Positions 23,552-35,923 of a stretch of 64,000 nt of DNA are shown here, in pieces. Source of the DNA: Branchiostoma floridae (lineage: Eukaryota > Chordata > Leptocardii > Amphioxiformes > Branchiostomatidae); NCBI RefSeq assembly GCF_000003815.2, contig NC_049988.1, positions 19,379,811 to 19,443,810 on the forward strand, in the 5' to 3' direction. The position numbers were made by a program, and so were the translations under genes. Numbering within the stretch: the stretch's first letter is position 1; each line of letters begins with the position of its first letter. The notes below the pieces were generated by a model. It was not told the DNA's origin and ran no database searches. It saw only the letters and a program-made list of their open reading frames with translations.

Positions 23552-26500
23552 CTAAGGAGCAGGTCTGATCTCCATGGCAGAAGACTTGATGGAGTACCGG
23601 TGAGCTCTCCACGCTTGCCATTCTATACCATGGTTATAAGTCCCCTCACCGCCATGCTTGTACGGCTGGTTCAGGTTAACGTGGTCACAACCATAATACC
23701 ACCAACCACCACGACCACCATGGTTAGTTGCGCAGTTAATGGTCGAATGATCGTCGTTATCCTGGTCGTGTGTTGAGAATCTGTGACCATCATGATAGCT
23801 TAACCCCCTCCCACCATCCCCAGCAGTGCCGCTATAGGTACCAACATGCAAACGGTACTTTGCTGCTTCATCCTCGATATAGAACCTATCATATTCAGCA
23901 TATACCGTTTCTGAGGACCAATTCTCCAGATCAATGCGCAGAAGGTATACCTTCTCGTTAGAGATCTGATAGATTTTGTCGTTTCCCAGCCAAAACTCAC
24001 CACTGAGGTCCCCAAACCCATTTTTGTAAGTTTTCCAGTCATAAGCAAAATCTACGGAACCGTCGAAGCGCTTCTGGAGGACAGTCCAGCCGCCGACTCC
24101 GGCTTCCATCTCACAGTAGACCCGAAACGCGGCCCCGAAATCGTCTGGCTGGATGGTGTAGACACCGCTGGTGGTGTGGCCTGCCTTGTAGACGTCGTCA
24201 CAATCTGTATAATGTAAGTCATCCCAGATAGTGAACTTGCCGTTTGAACAAAGATTTGTGAAAGTAGGTGTTGGCATAAAATTCAGGTCAAATGTAGACT
24301 ATGAAGATTATAACAACTCTGGAAGAAAAGGCAAGACGATAGACATTAACATATACCTCTAAGCGGGCTGACATCGTTACCGGAACAATTACAGCTTCCG
24401 GGTGGTCCAGGGAGTCCGTCACTGCCGTTCCGGCCGTCTGACCCGTTGGATCCGGGTGGGCCCTCGGGACCGGTCGGACCCTCGGGACCGGTCGGACCCT
24501 CGGGACCAGGTGGGCCCTCGGGACCGGGTGGGCCCTCGGGACCGGGCGGGCCAGGAGGTCCCGGTGGCTCGGCAGGACATTGAATCCCATCGCGACCGTC
24601 ACGACCGCTCGGGCCAGGTAACCCCAGAGGCCCGTGCATGCAGCCTACATGGCAATGTAAAGATCAGTCCGGTGTAAGACTAGATCTGCACCGGAATGTG
24701 TGCAAGACAGGTTGAGGTTGTAATCCAAACAAAGTTCTCATACATGAAAGATTAGACAAGATCGAAAGAGAAAATTGTCATTTCAACAAGTTATCCATAA
24801 ACACAATTCTGCCTCACAGCAGACTAACGATGCATTAAAGCTAGGTCTGGTTTTGATCCTTTTCTAGGTCGACATGGCTTGAATTAGAGTGCTGAAATCA
24901 TTAGTTGTTAATTCCATAGAAAATGTGCTCTCGGCATATTAGCAACACACTGCAACACGTGCGTCTAACTCATCCCTAGGCGTGAAAGCTATCGGATGTG
25001 AAGGATACTACTATTGCTCAGTATGAGACAACCAGTAAGGCCTACGTCACATTTCCAAACCGGGGCCCGGCCGGGTAGCTTTCGAGAACGAAAGTATGAT
25101 ATTAAAGACACCCAACTACACAAGACGTAAATAGAATAGTAGAGGGCATTATTTGTGTACATTTTACGTATACATTTCTATTGTTTCGTTTCCACAAATT
25201 AATAGCCCGTCCGGGCCCGGCTTGGAAATCTGACGTTACCTTAACATTTGAAGATACCGAACAGGACGTTATAATAAAAAAAATCATTACATTGCGTATA
25301 GCAAGCAGACACTTAACCACCAGACGGCAGAGTGAAAGTGTTGGCGGCTCTCTTTGCCCTGCGGCGGCGGGTGGGATCAGAAAAGACGGGCGGCCGGTCC
25401 TAGTCTCTACCAGACTCCCGCCTGGCCGAATAGGGGGCTTTGGCCAAGTTAGGAATATAAGCCCAGTAGTAGTTGATTGGCCTAGGAGTATAGGCGGCCT
25501 TGTAGCAAACTGTACTCCTCGCGATCGGCCATCTAACTTCTCTAACGTGTTTTCTGTCTTATTTGGCCAATTTCCAATTTCTATTTTTCCAGCGACCTGT
25601 GGAGCCTGGTAAAGGCTAGGCCGGCCCCGCTCTACAGCCCGTCTGCTGCAGGACGGAGCGTCTCGGGACGGAACATGACGTCTGTCTATGCTCGCAATGC
25701 TTTTCAATATAGCATCAAAAATAATAGACATAAGTATGGGAACCCAACTTACCTGGCGTCTTACTCATCTCGTAAAGACGCTGCTCCAAGGCAGCGGTTC
25801 GGTTTCGCTCCTTGTCCAGATCACGCTTCAAGACGTCAACAGTGTTGGACAGTTGGCGCATGTCGTCTTGGTCGCGCTTCAAGGCGTCAACAGTGGTGGA
25901 CATGTCGTCTTGGTCGCGCTTGAAGGCGTCAACAGTGGTGGAAAGTTGGCGCATGTCGTCTCGGTCGCGCTTGAATGCGTCAACAGTGGTGGACAGTTGT
26001 GATATCTCCTGCAAATTTATAAGCGTATGTATAAATGTAAACGCACGTCAGAATACCAACCGTAAAAAACAAAATGAAAAAGCAGAACGCTCTGGCTTAA
26101 TGGACTCAATAAAGCTTGATAAACAAAACAGGCACGCAGGAACAGACAGAATTCATGTCAGAAAAAGTGATTTATAACAGGCCTTGTGGCACAGGGGTAT
26201 TTACCTCTTTATTGATGAACGTCAGAGGGGTGAGTCCCACACCAACTGGACTAAGCATCACGGCAATGCCGGCGATCATGCAGCTGCGGTGGGAGCGGAT
26301 GAAGCTACAGAGGGCACCACGGCCGCTTGCTTCACCCTGATACGTGCGGTCTGTTAGAAAACAAGAGCTTTTAAAACAAAAAAATGTTTTATCAAAACGT
26401 TGAACTGAAATTTTCAGCACAAAAGTTGGAATTATCCAATTTTATAAATATCCAACTCCATTCTTTATCAAGGAATGACATCAGACTGGAATTGGACTGA

Positions 26501-28588
26501 CAAAAATCTGGGGAAATTCAACTTTTGTGCTGTAAATCAAAATTCAACTTTAAACCTGAATGGATAAATACAAGACCCCTGAATGGCTCTTGAATAACCT
26601 CGTGCTAGCATAACCTCCAGGCGTCTTGTTTGGACCGGTTAAATGATGTAAATGAATTGTTGTGTATTATGTAAATATTGCCCCTCAAATGCTGTGGAAG
26701 ACGAGAGTCATTTTATCACTAATTGTTCTTTTTATGATGATATAAGAAACCAACTATTTATGAGTGTATCCAAAATACACGCTTACTTTCCAACTATTCC
26801 TGACAATGAAAAATCAATCCTACTATTGAAATCAAAGAACCCACACATTATAAAAGAAGTGGGTAAATTCGTCTTCCGCTGCCTAAAGAGAAGAAGTCTA
26901 ACCCAACAAAACCAGTATAATGTACACTAGCATAGCATAGTCATAGAATGTAGTTCCTAGCACCTTTGTATTTTTCCTTATTTTACATGTTGTTTGTACC
27001 TGCAATTAGCCCTCGGGCAAGAACTTGCAATAAACATATCATTATATGATATAGCCAGGCGATCAGACCCCGCAGGAAGGAATGATCATGAATACAGTAC
27101 AGCAAAAGTTTTTAAAAAGTTTGACATGCCTCCAGCTGTCTTATCTGGTAATGTAAAAAAGTTGTTGTGTAATATATAATGGTTTATTATTTTAAATAAA
27201 CCACTGTAAATAACTGGGCATAATCCAGGGAGGCTCAAGCCATTCTCGGCATGTACGTTTCTGGTTTAGACGAATTTAGAATAAATCACGAAAGACACAC
27301 AGTGAAACACATTACATAATAGCAAATAATCAATGAATAGACTAAGTTAGCGACAGAGCCCATTGGTAGAGTGCTAAGATCTACAGCAATGCAGAGACGA
27401 ATAAATTCAGGAAATTTATTTTTAACATTCAAATAACTAACCAGTCTTGTCGATATTAGAAGTTTGATTGCTTCTTTGAACTGCTTAACAATATTACTAT
27501 CGGTAACATTTGGTGCCTTGTCGCTTAGCATTTATTCTCTGCCAGACACACACAAAAAGATTATTACATTATGTACTCTTTTAACTTTTCGGCCCGTTTG
27601 TTGACGTTTCATAATTTAAGATGGCGTCCATGGATTGCTTAAGAGATCAGATTTGTCACAACTATCTCACGAATATACTAATTATCAGTTTGTGATCGTA
27701 CGGCAATCGTGATCAGACGCTGGAATACAAGACGGTTGCATGAAAAACAAAAACACAGGATAAGTTTTACCTGCTCTGGAGACGTACAAAGAGTTGGGTA
27801 TACTCGCAGCGGCGTCCGCAATTGATCGCCAATCAGTCTGGGGCTGCTGCATGGGTGTGGTGCCTGGAGGAAAATTAAGAAAATGAAATGGTGCGTGTGA
27901 TGTGATGAAATCATAATATAACATTGTATCTATCTATTAAATATCTTAGTTTCATTTTATTAACAACACAAACGCGTCTGCTGCAAATGGATACTCATAG
28001 AATCGCATGATATTACTGTAGTAATATTTCAGTTTATGGCTTTTCAAAAGTACGTTTCATCTTGAGGTGCGGTGCTGGTTCCAAACTGGTTATGTTTTCA
28101 GCCAATTGCCCCAACTGTGCTGGATTACTGTTCCTTTACGTGCATTCAATTTGGTCTGCCGACTGAAAACTAATCTATAAGTTAAGGTTTGCTGCTATAC
28201 GGGGATTTACTTGACCAACCGAAATGGTGGATGCACCCCTCAATATACAATGCCCCAAGAGGGGTTCACACTTCATTCATATGAGAAGGTAGTAGGGTCA
28301 CTTAATACTACTTGTGCCCCCACTGGTATATAAAGAATATCGTCATAAGAATGCATCTTCCGAGCTTCATGCCTAGACCAAATTATATCTGAATCTTAGA
28401 CAAAAGAAAACACGTTGTACACATGTACAAAGCAAGGCACTGAGTAATTATGAATCTCAATATGATTCATTACATAGATTTTTGAAAACCAAACCCCCTT
28501 CACAGCTGACGTGTAGAGGGAAGATATTTTCAAAAACATGTTTACCTGCGTTGTCACTAGTTTGGGACTGCTGTTGATCTCCCGGCAT
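23552..28588 (-). CDS. Gene C: class II membrane collagen-FReD protein
   Basis: About 492 residues if the broken linker is skipped. Exons: 28546-28588 ([14 protein letters not shown]), 27771-27863, 26205-26350, 25753-26008, 24357-24644 and 23552-24204. Each splices in phase. Cytoplasmic residues 1-68 and transmembrane about 69-88 ([17 protein letters not shown]). Coiled coil 95-179 with four repeats, collagen 180-275, FReD 276-492. The collagen has IQCPAEPP where others have IPGPAGPP, so the triplet is broken and a cysteine gained. The FReD pocket region reads [20 protein letters not shown], then [10 protein letters not shown]. The intron just before the FReD stays open in frame for 24 codons to an ATG at 24277, unlike genes A, B and E-G. 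The gene is a near-identical duplicate of D outside the pocket. A LINE fragment sits in the intron between the cytoplasmic and transmembrane exons. Confidence 0.78.
25033..25246. mobile_element. MITE, CCTACGTCAC family (gene C intron)
   Basis: Same element and position as 5630-5852, with cleaner ends (GGCCTACGTCACATTTCC left, mirrored right). Confidence 0.65.
25318..25655 (-). pseudogene. Gene C linker exon, broken
   Basis: Homologous to the intact linker of gene A. It is interrupted by a 219-base MITE and also carries an in-frame TAG just after the acceptor (ADGL then stop). The distal half still encodes [17 protein letters not shown], including the furin-type RAKR. Exon skipping would join coiled coil to collagen in frame. 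Confidence 0.65.
25400..25619. mobile_element. hAT-like MITE inside the linker exon of gene C
   Basis: Inverted ends TAGTCTCTACCAGACTCC and (complement of right end) TAGCCTTTACCAGGCTCC. Flanks GGCCGGTC and GGCCGGCC suggest an 8-base target duplication with one mismatch. Gene A has the uninterrupted GGCCGGCCCCC. The same insertion is in gene D (38119-38337), so it predates the C/D duplication. Confidence 0.7.
26402..26552. mobile_element. Palindromic MITE, AACACAAAAGTTGGA family (gene C intron)
   Basis: Orthologous to the copy at 6891-7040, same intron position. Confidence 0.55.
26672..27044 (+). mobile_element. 5'-truncated LINE (CR1/L2-like 3' end) in gene C intron
   Basis: The plus strand encodes the C-terminus of a non-LTR retrotransposon protein ([20 protein letters not shown], later [10 protein letters not shown]). 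It follows a C-x2-C and matches the typical end of CR1/L2-type ORF2. The 3' UTR ends TGCAATTAGCCCTCGGGCAA then CTTGCAATAAACAT. Genes A (about 7159), D (39390) and E (51440) have the unbroken site GTATTATGATATAGCC, so this is a C-only insertion, antisense to the gene. Similar 3' tails are at 45793 and 55652. Confidence 0.8.
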
Positions 28589-29640
28589 GATGGGACTTGT
28601 CAGGTTTCTGCACAGCAAAAATACACGCCCTACCTCAGGCGTGGTCCGAAACGCAATGAGAAATATAGTCTAACCTGAAATAATTAGAAACCAGAGATGA
28701 AAGAAAATCATATTGTGTGGGTGGAAAACAACACACGTTTTCCAGTTGAGACCAATCATACAGACACGTAATCCTTTTCTTTGTTTGTTTGTTACATATT
28801 GAAAGAGAAGTGTCGAAACAAACTTTTAAAATTTGATCATGTTTGGAAAGTTATTAGATACATTGAAATGTATATGCACGCAAGGGAGAAAAACAATTTT
28901 TTTCTTCATTTTTTAGTTTTTCGTCTGACATTTTCCGTGTTCGTCACACAACAACTAGGGTATTTGCCCAAGTGGCAAATCCAGGCTAAACTAGAGTTCG
29001 GCAAACTCCTATCTCCATGAAATATTTTGAACTTTTGTAAATTCTATGCACACGACTTGTACATTTACTTGATTTCTTCATGGTGATGTTCATCATTGAC
29101 TAACATACACATGTCACAAGTTTAAAATTTCCATCATTAATCATTAAGCGGTTTTAAATCAGTTCCTCATATCATACCACATGCAAGTGTGTCTTTAATC
29201 TACCCACACCACACAACCACCACCTCCACCCCCCACCCCCCGCCCCAAAACCCGTTTTACTGTTGCTGTTTGGATTTTGAAGATCTCACTGGTGTTAAGA
29301 CAATAAAAAACAATGTTCATGATCATAATTCTGATGTCTTCTTGCGACTTCCACATCTCTGTACAGGATGTTTCTTCCACGAGCATATGTCTTTAAGTGT
29401 CTTTTTGCTGGCAACGTTACATACTTTTTTTAAGACCTCAGAATCAATGATTTTTGTAAAGTGATCAAAAGATCAAAAGTATCGAATCCTAAGGTTACTT
29501 TGTGTTCGACCCTTTCAAATGGTTTCCAGCGATAAGTATTTGGCTCTGAACCACATCGCGATTACGTAATTGTAGACTGAAGTTGTTTCGGAATTTTGTA
29601 TGGAGGATATGGATTCAAGCAGTAGACTCATATTTTGATG
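28589..29640. repeat. Gene C upstream unit (single first-exon region)
   Basis: Collinear with the region upstream of genes A, D and E. The 5' UTR of exon 1 extends to about 28670, and a C-rich tract is at 29205-29245. Unlike A, D and E, no silent exon-1 copy follows. Homology stops near 29630. Confidence 0.5.
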
Positions 29641-30449
29641 AAGCCATTCGTGCTGTGCTGTGTCCAACGAATCCTCCCCCTAAAAAGATAGGATGCAGCA
29701 TCATGTAAACTACTACACCTGGCTGTGCTCTGCATTTTCCTGTGCTGTGATTTTAAGTCATAGCCAGTAAGATATCTGGAATGAATATTCAAAATTGCAT
29801 TGATTTTACCAGTTTTGCATGTGGGATTTTCTTTCTTAGAATTTTCCCAAGGTGAGTTTGTTAATTACACTCAGTAATGTAGCAGGTAAAGCAGAATCTA
29901 AGCATTCAAAACAGTACATAGAAAATGGCTGCATTACGAGGAACTTACAACAGGTTTGGTTATACAGATCTCCATTAGTGACTGATATGTCACTATTCTT
30001 CCTGGAGTCCGGGTGATTTGTAGAGAATCACCAATTCTAGACAGAAGGATTTTGCACCATCGCAAATCGCACGTGTGGGGGTTCTTTAACTTACTTGGGG
30101 TATGGCTTTCCCCAGACACGGGACCTCCATTTCACGTCCTATCCGAGGAACGAACCTAGCCGAAGCTAAGTACTCACTTTCACCTGAGTAAAGTGAGGAA
30201 AGTCGTGTAGAGTGGGGCTAAGTTGCAAGGGTCTTGAGCAAGCTGCCATTCATCATGGATTGTTTTCACCAGATCACAGCATCATATCCTCCTGCATGCA
30301 GACCAGATCTGACATGGACGGCACGATGGCTATAGTATGTATAAGACTTTAGCAGTTAGACAGAAATCAAGTCTTACCTCAAAATGCAGGCAGTGGATTT
30401 GTAAACTTCCTTTATTCATTATCCAAATAAGCACCTGATTAATATGTTA
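29641..30449. other. Unique intergenic stretch upstream of gene C
   Basis: No paralogous copy in the window. The part 30060-30160 (GACACGGGACCTCCATTTCA, then CGTCCTATCCGAGG) looks like a fragment of a dispersed repeat, but I cannot name it. I see no coding exon. Confidence 0.3.
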
Positions 30450-30459
30450 ATATGATAAG

Positions 30460-30821
30460 TAGTGGCAGTGACAGGCCTTTGTTGTGGTGACAGGCCATAG
30501 GGGCATGTTCGGGCATGACACACCCGCCATGACACACGAGTCAGGGGTAGGAGGAACCCCTTACATCCTTGGTCGGAAGTCCTCCTAGGAGACGGAAACT
30601 CCAAATAACAAACCTGCATCTGCTGGGGCCGTCTTTAATACACGTTGCAAACAATTGCCCCTGTAGGATTTAGTGCGCCAGTGGACGAGAGGGTGGTGGA
30701 GAAGGAAGTGCACACCACTCCTTCACCTTAAAAAGTGCAGGCCAGGCAGACGGGTCGCCTTAAAACCCACCCTGTCTGCCTACCATTGTCTTCCGAGACA
30801 GACGGATGCCAAAAAAAAAAA
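30460..30821 (+). mobile_element. SINE-like retroposon with poly(A) and target duplication
   Basis: A 350-base body ends GACAGACGGATGCC followed by a run of A. It is flanked by ATATGATAAG at 30450-30459 and again at 30822-30831. This is the structure of an LINE-mobilised insertion. I see no convincing tRNA B box and no protein, so it could be a SINE or a short LINE 3' end. Confidence 0.7.
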
Positions 30822-31420
30822 ATATGATAAGCATATCATTATATAAATCATTACTAAAGGTATCTACATACCAAATACATGTACGTTGTACCAAGCGAGT
30901 CTTAATTCCTATCGAATACAAAATGATGCTCTAATGTGTTTGATGTTGTAAAATGACATGCGTTTGTACAATCTCCCAGGCTTCACTGAAAAGCAAGTCA
31001 AAGATCCAGAGTGTATCTCCCTGGAAACACAAAAATAGATAAATACATAAAGAAAAAATCTTCTTCTCTTATCAATATAGTTATAAAGAGCATACATTGT
31101 TAAAAGATGCAAGAGGGTGTGTGGGTACATGTATGCAGTATGCTAGTATGTGTGTGATATCTTCAGGGTATACAAATAAGGTTTAAAATGATGCATGTAT
31201 ATCAAACAATGCGAAAGATTAAGTATGAAATGCTATTTGGTTTATTTGGTTTGGATAATAGATTGAAGAACAGGTAAAATAGAATACAATGATTGGACAA
31301 GTTTCTTAACGATTGTGCTGCCTAGTAGTATTCCTCAACTGTGTTCTGCTTTCTAGTGGCGGCAGTTCTTCTCTACATTAACAAAGAAGCACTAGTTTCT
31401 GATGAAGGCCAAAGTTCTAC

Positions 31421-32933
31421 TTAAAGGACAGCATCAGAAAATTTTCAATTCATTATTTTCCAGTAGTTTACTCATTAAAAAGTTGATGTACGTCAATTTT
31501 TACATTGATCCGCCTAATATGACCCTGTAGACACGTTTGAACTTCGCGCTCTCCTCCTTTCCCCGCCGCGCTGGCCGATGACGTAATGGCCGCGTTCTGA
31601 GAGTCTGACGTCACAGATCCAAAACTTCTAGCCAGCCATTTTGCTCGGTGAACCTCGGTCCTCTCAGCGGTAAATAATCACTCCGCCATTCTGGAGTTCA
31701 GTCCGTAGTTGTTGACAATTACTTTCGTGGACCTGTAAGTCGCATTGTGACCTGTCTACGAAGCCATAGTCCCCGGGAGACTAAACATGAATGAGCTTGC
31801 CTGCGAGTAAACCGCGCGGCGACGGGACGAAATCAAAACAATGGCGGTGGGGAAGGTTCACGCACCGTGCCATCCTGGACTGTTACAAGAGCGAGTTTGG
31901 GTCAATCCTTACCTTCTCCTTTCCGGACAGCACAGCGATAATTACACGTAAGCTTCCACGAATTTTGGTTGAATTCACAGTTGTCCAACTGGCAGTGACA
32001 TTAAAAAAAAAAAGAAACATTTTCCTCTGACAACATCGGACGATCCCCTTTTCGCGCCGAAACATACATACAACACAGGCCGGCAATGTGAATGGCGCGA
32101 AATGTCGGCTTCGTTTCAGAGTCCGTGATTTATTTTGATGGAACACCCAACAATCTCCGCCAAAGCTACATGATTGAAAACCGGACAGTGCAGATAATTT
32201 ACCTGAGAAACAGAAAATAAAGTGAGAGGCGAGGCGTAACTCGCTCGAATCTGTACAAGTTGCGGTGCTATCTGTTTCGGCGCGATAAGGGGATCGTTCG
32301 ATATGTAGTGATCAAGGGTATGTTGTCAGAGGAAAATGTTTCTTTTTTTTTAATGTCACTGCCAGTTGGACAACTGTGAATTCAACCAAAATTCGTGGAA
32401 GCTTACGTGTAATTATCGCTGTGCTGTCTGGAAAGGAGAAGGTAAGGATTGACCCAAACTCGCTCTTGTAACAGTCCAGGATGGCACGGTGCGTGAACCT
32501 TCCCCACCGCCATTGTTTTGATTTCGTCCCGTCGCCGCGCGGTTTACTCGCAGGCAAGCTCATTCATGTTTAGTCTCCCGGGGACTATGGCTTCGTAGAC
32601 AGGTCACAATGCGACTTACAGGTCCACGAAAGTAATTGTCAACAACTACGGACTGAACTCCAGAATGGCGGAGTGATTATTTACCGCTGAGAGGACCGAG
32701 GTTCACCGAGCAAAATGGCTGGCTAGAAGTTTTGGATCTGTGACGTCAGACTCTCAGAACGCGGCCATTACGTCATCGGCCAGCGCGGCGGGGAAAGGAG
32801 GAGAGCGCGAAGTTCAAACGTGTCTACAGGGTCATATTAGGCGGATCAATGTAAAAATTGACGTACATCAACTTTTTAATGAGTAAACTACTGGAAAATA
32901 ATGAATTGAAAATTTTCTGATGCTGTCCTTTAA
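31421..32933. mobile_element. 1.5-kb foldback element with ~615-base inverted arms, TTAA ends
   Basis: The left arm (31425-32037) is repeated almost base for base in reverse complement in the right arm (about 32322-32929), separated by a ~290-base spacer. The outer ends are TTAA then AGGACAGCATCAGAAAATTT, mirrored. TTAA at both borders suggests a TTAA-targeting transposon. Both arms encode the same 70-odd-codon open frame (MSLPASKPRGDGTKS...), which is a by-product of the symmetry. The arms also carry TGACGTCA. Confidence 0.85.
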
Positions 32934-35876
32934 ACTGCAAGAAAAAAGAGCATTCAGCAAAAACTGAAAACTGTGGTAGACAAAGATATCCGTAAAGAGT
33001 CGTGTCCTGCTTAATCGAAACTTTGGCAGGTCAGCTGATACACACAAAGACTCTTGTACCTCCTTATTTACTCTTTATCTTATTAAATACTGTAAATTCT
33101 ACAGGAACATGAAAACCAACAAGAACGTTATCGTAGTTTGTCAAATCTATGCTTGCCTCTATGTGTGTGCGTATTCTGTGCACCAACATGTGGTAGGTAC
33201 ATACGTGCCACATGGTACCATATTATACATATCCATTGCCAAGCAGGATGGCCTTCAAGTCTCCTCAGACGCTAATACAGATACAATTACAAGCATATGA
33301 TTGGAGAGAGTTCTAACGACTACCTCCTCATACATGCTCTCGATTCTGCACAAACGTCACACGAAATCTATTAGAGACTAATGAACTTCGCAATAGAAGT
33401 CATCATAGTTTGCTACATCTAAACCTCTACATAAGCGCATACAGCCTCAGGCAGAGGTTGGTACATACGTGCCACATGGCACATGGAACGACACAGGGTG
33501 ATCTTCAGGTCCCTCCAGGCATCAGCAGGCCTGTCATACACATACACCATATAGTATATCGATATCCCTTCTATGGCAGTGTTATAGGCTTCTAACCTCA
33601 CATACAGCTCGTTCTCCTGTACGAAGAATTGGGGGTTACTAAATCATATCCAGTTGCTTGAGTAACTGTTTTTTGGCACGATGTTGTAAAATGATTTCCA
33701 GCCGGCCCATCCGCAGAGGCTGCCGCATGTGCATGTTTATTTATCAATGATGCTGTGATGCTGTAGCTGCGCCTTGGCTGGACCAGCAAACAGCGCCGCT
33801 ATGCGATATGTGTTAGTGTGGCAGGCCCATGAGCAAGAGGTCACGCGAAGACATTCCACACCACAGTGTAGAATGAGAGTGAAACTCAGACGGTGCTGTA
33901 ATATCTCTTGAAAATGATGATGTCATACCTTCTCCCAAATATCTGGACCACCGTTGTAGTTTTCCAGATGCAGATTATAAATATCTCGTTAAAAGATGTG
34001 AAATGTGCAAAAAGGTGAAGAGTTATAGTTATAATATGCTCTTGTATTGTTGTAGCTGAATTGCTGCTTCTTAGATTATTGCTGTCCCTTCTCTTTTCTG
34101 CATCTTTTATCCTAAACATGTTTCACAGAACTCGCCTATCTTCCTGCCTGTCTGTGTGTATGTGCATCATTGTACACCATGTTGGTCATATCTGTATCAA
34201 ACGCACTCTTGGAAACAAATACCCCGTGCACCTTATTTTATTTTCACCAGAAATACATTTGAGTTAGCGAAGCACGCGCTATGATGGTCATCAACTGCAC
34301 CTATGGCGCTGTGCAATAACAGAATACAGAAGTGAAGAACTTCCTATGTAACATGCTTATATCCTGTAGTGCTCTCCTAACATGTCTACCACAATATTCA
34401 TACCATATGATATGATACGTAATGTCTTTCATGCATGACAATAATGGTCTCTCCTCTCTCTCTCTCTCTCTGTCTCTCTGAACTTAAACTTTGACAACTT
34501 TAATTATTTCTAATACAACTTCCGCAGATACAACGTAACTTTCTACATACTTACATGACGTCTATATTATTGTAGGCTTTTTCAACTTGAAGAACTCGTA
34601 TTTACCATTATTTATCATCTCTGTACTATATATAATATTTATTTTAACATGCAGTAATATTTCTTCTACCATATTGCTACCATGTATCATCATCACTATA
34701 TATACCTTATAACATATAATGTATGTGCTATATGTACAATTACGTCACAGGCTGCACTCTCCTAGCGTTTTTATATCATGAACAGATCACAAGATTTTTT
34801 TCTGTACCACTTGCACCAGAATGCTATAATTCTCTTCCTACGATATAAGATAAAAGTGCCTAATATGCTGTACATGTCCGAAGGTATAATGTTGCTTTCT
34901 ACATTATGCTCGCAACTGCCAAGACATATATGTATATATACAATGTAGTCTTTTTTCGGCAAAACGTTTTCTTAATACATCTCTTTACTTTAATTCACAA
35001 CTTCTGACACACCTACTACATACATGTGCACTTCTACAAAATTATACATACAGCGTAGTTAAGCTAAACTATTATATCGTCTGTCATGGAATAAAGGACT
35101 GGAATAGAATGGCTGAATGCATCGTTCAACTACTGAAGCTTCCAAGACATTTGACCGTACAAATGGTAAATTCCCTTGTTTTGTCTTCATTTTACTTTCC
35201 CAGCTATACGTTTTCCCAATCTAAAAAGTAAAATTCACTAAAATGATAACGTTACAAGCTAAGGCTACTCCTAAACGTTACAAGTCAACACAGCATTAAA
35301 TGTACTTCTGCCTCAATCACATGTGTCCACCATCAAGCGGGTATTTCCACACAAACTTCGTTTGCAAGAGTAATGCAGAAAACAAAACAACAACAACAAA
35401 AGAATGGATTTACACTATGTTTTAACGCTTTGTCTATGCATGGAATATTAGAATAAGTACGAAAATGACTTTTTTTGGAGTTTACCACTGCAGTGCATCT
35501 TTTGATCCCTTTTCTTGCGGATTATCCCTCTCCAGGCAAACGTTAAAAAACGTGTGCAGATATTGAAAATAAAGAATCAGTGCCAACAAAAGTTAGCGCT
35601 GCTAAAAGTCTTCAAAGGAGGCTAACTTCGCGCTAGCTCGACGTCTAGATTAACTCTTGATGCTCACCCGCCCACATTCATGAAGGACTAGTGTTTTCAA
35701 CCTTGGAAAGTTAACTATGCCAAGGAACAACATTTTGTTACTGAGTCATTCTTTCTTCTGGTAGCCTAGGGGACTGTATGGGGATGACGAGTAGTGTGGC
35801 ATGTGTGTGCGTGAGGGGGGTGGGGGTGTGTGCAGTGTGTGTTTGTGTGTATGTGTGTGTGCGTGAGGGAGGTGCA

Positions 35877-35923
<47 letters not shown>

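Noticed and set aside
25102-25731. 209-codon minus-strand frame through the linker and MITE
   Set aside because: It is not in the frame set by the coiled-coil exon and crosses intron sequence and a transposon.
31791-32030. 79-codon frame MSLPASKPRGDG..., also at 32312-32563 on the other strand
   Set aside because: It occurs twice because the foldback arms are mirror copies. No splice or domain support.
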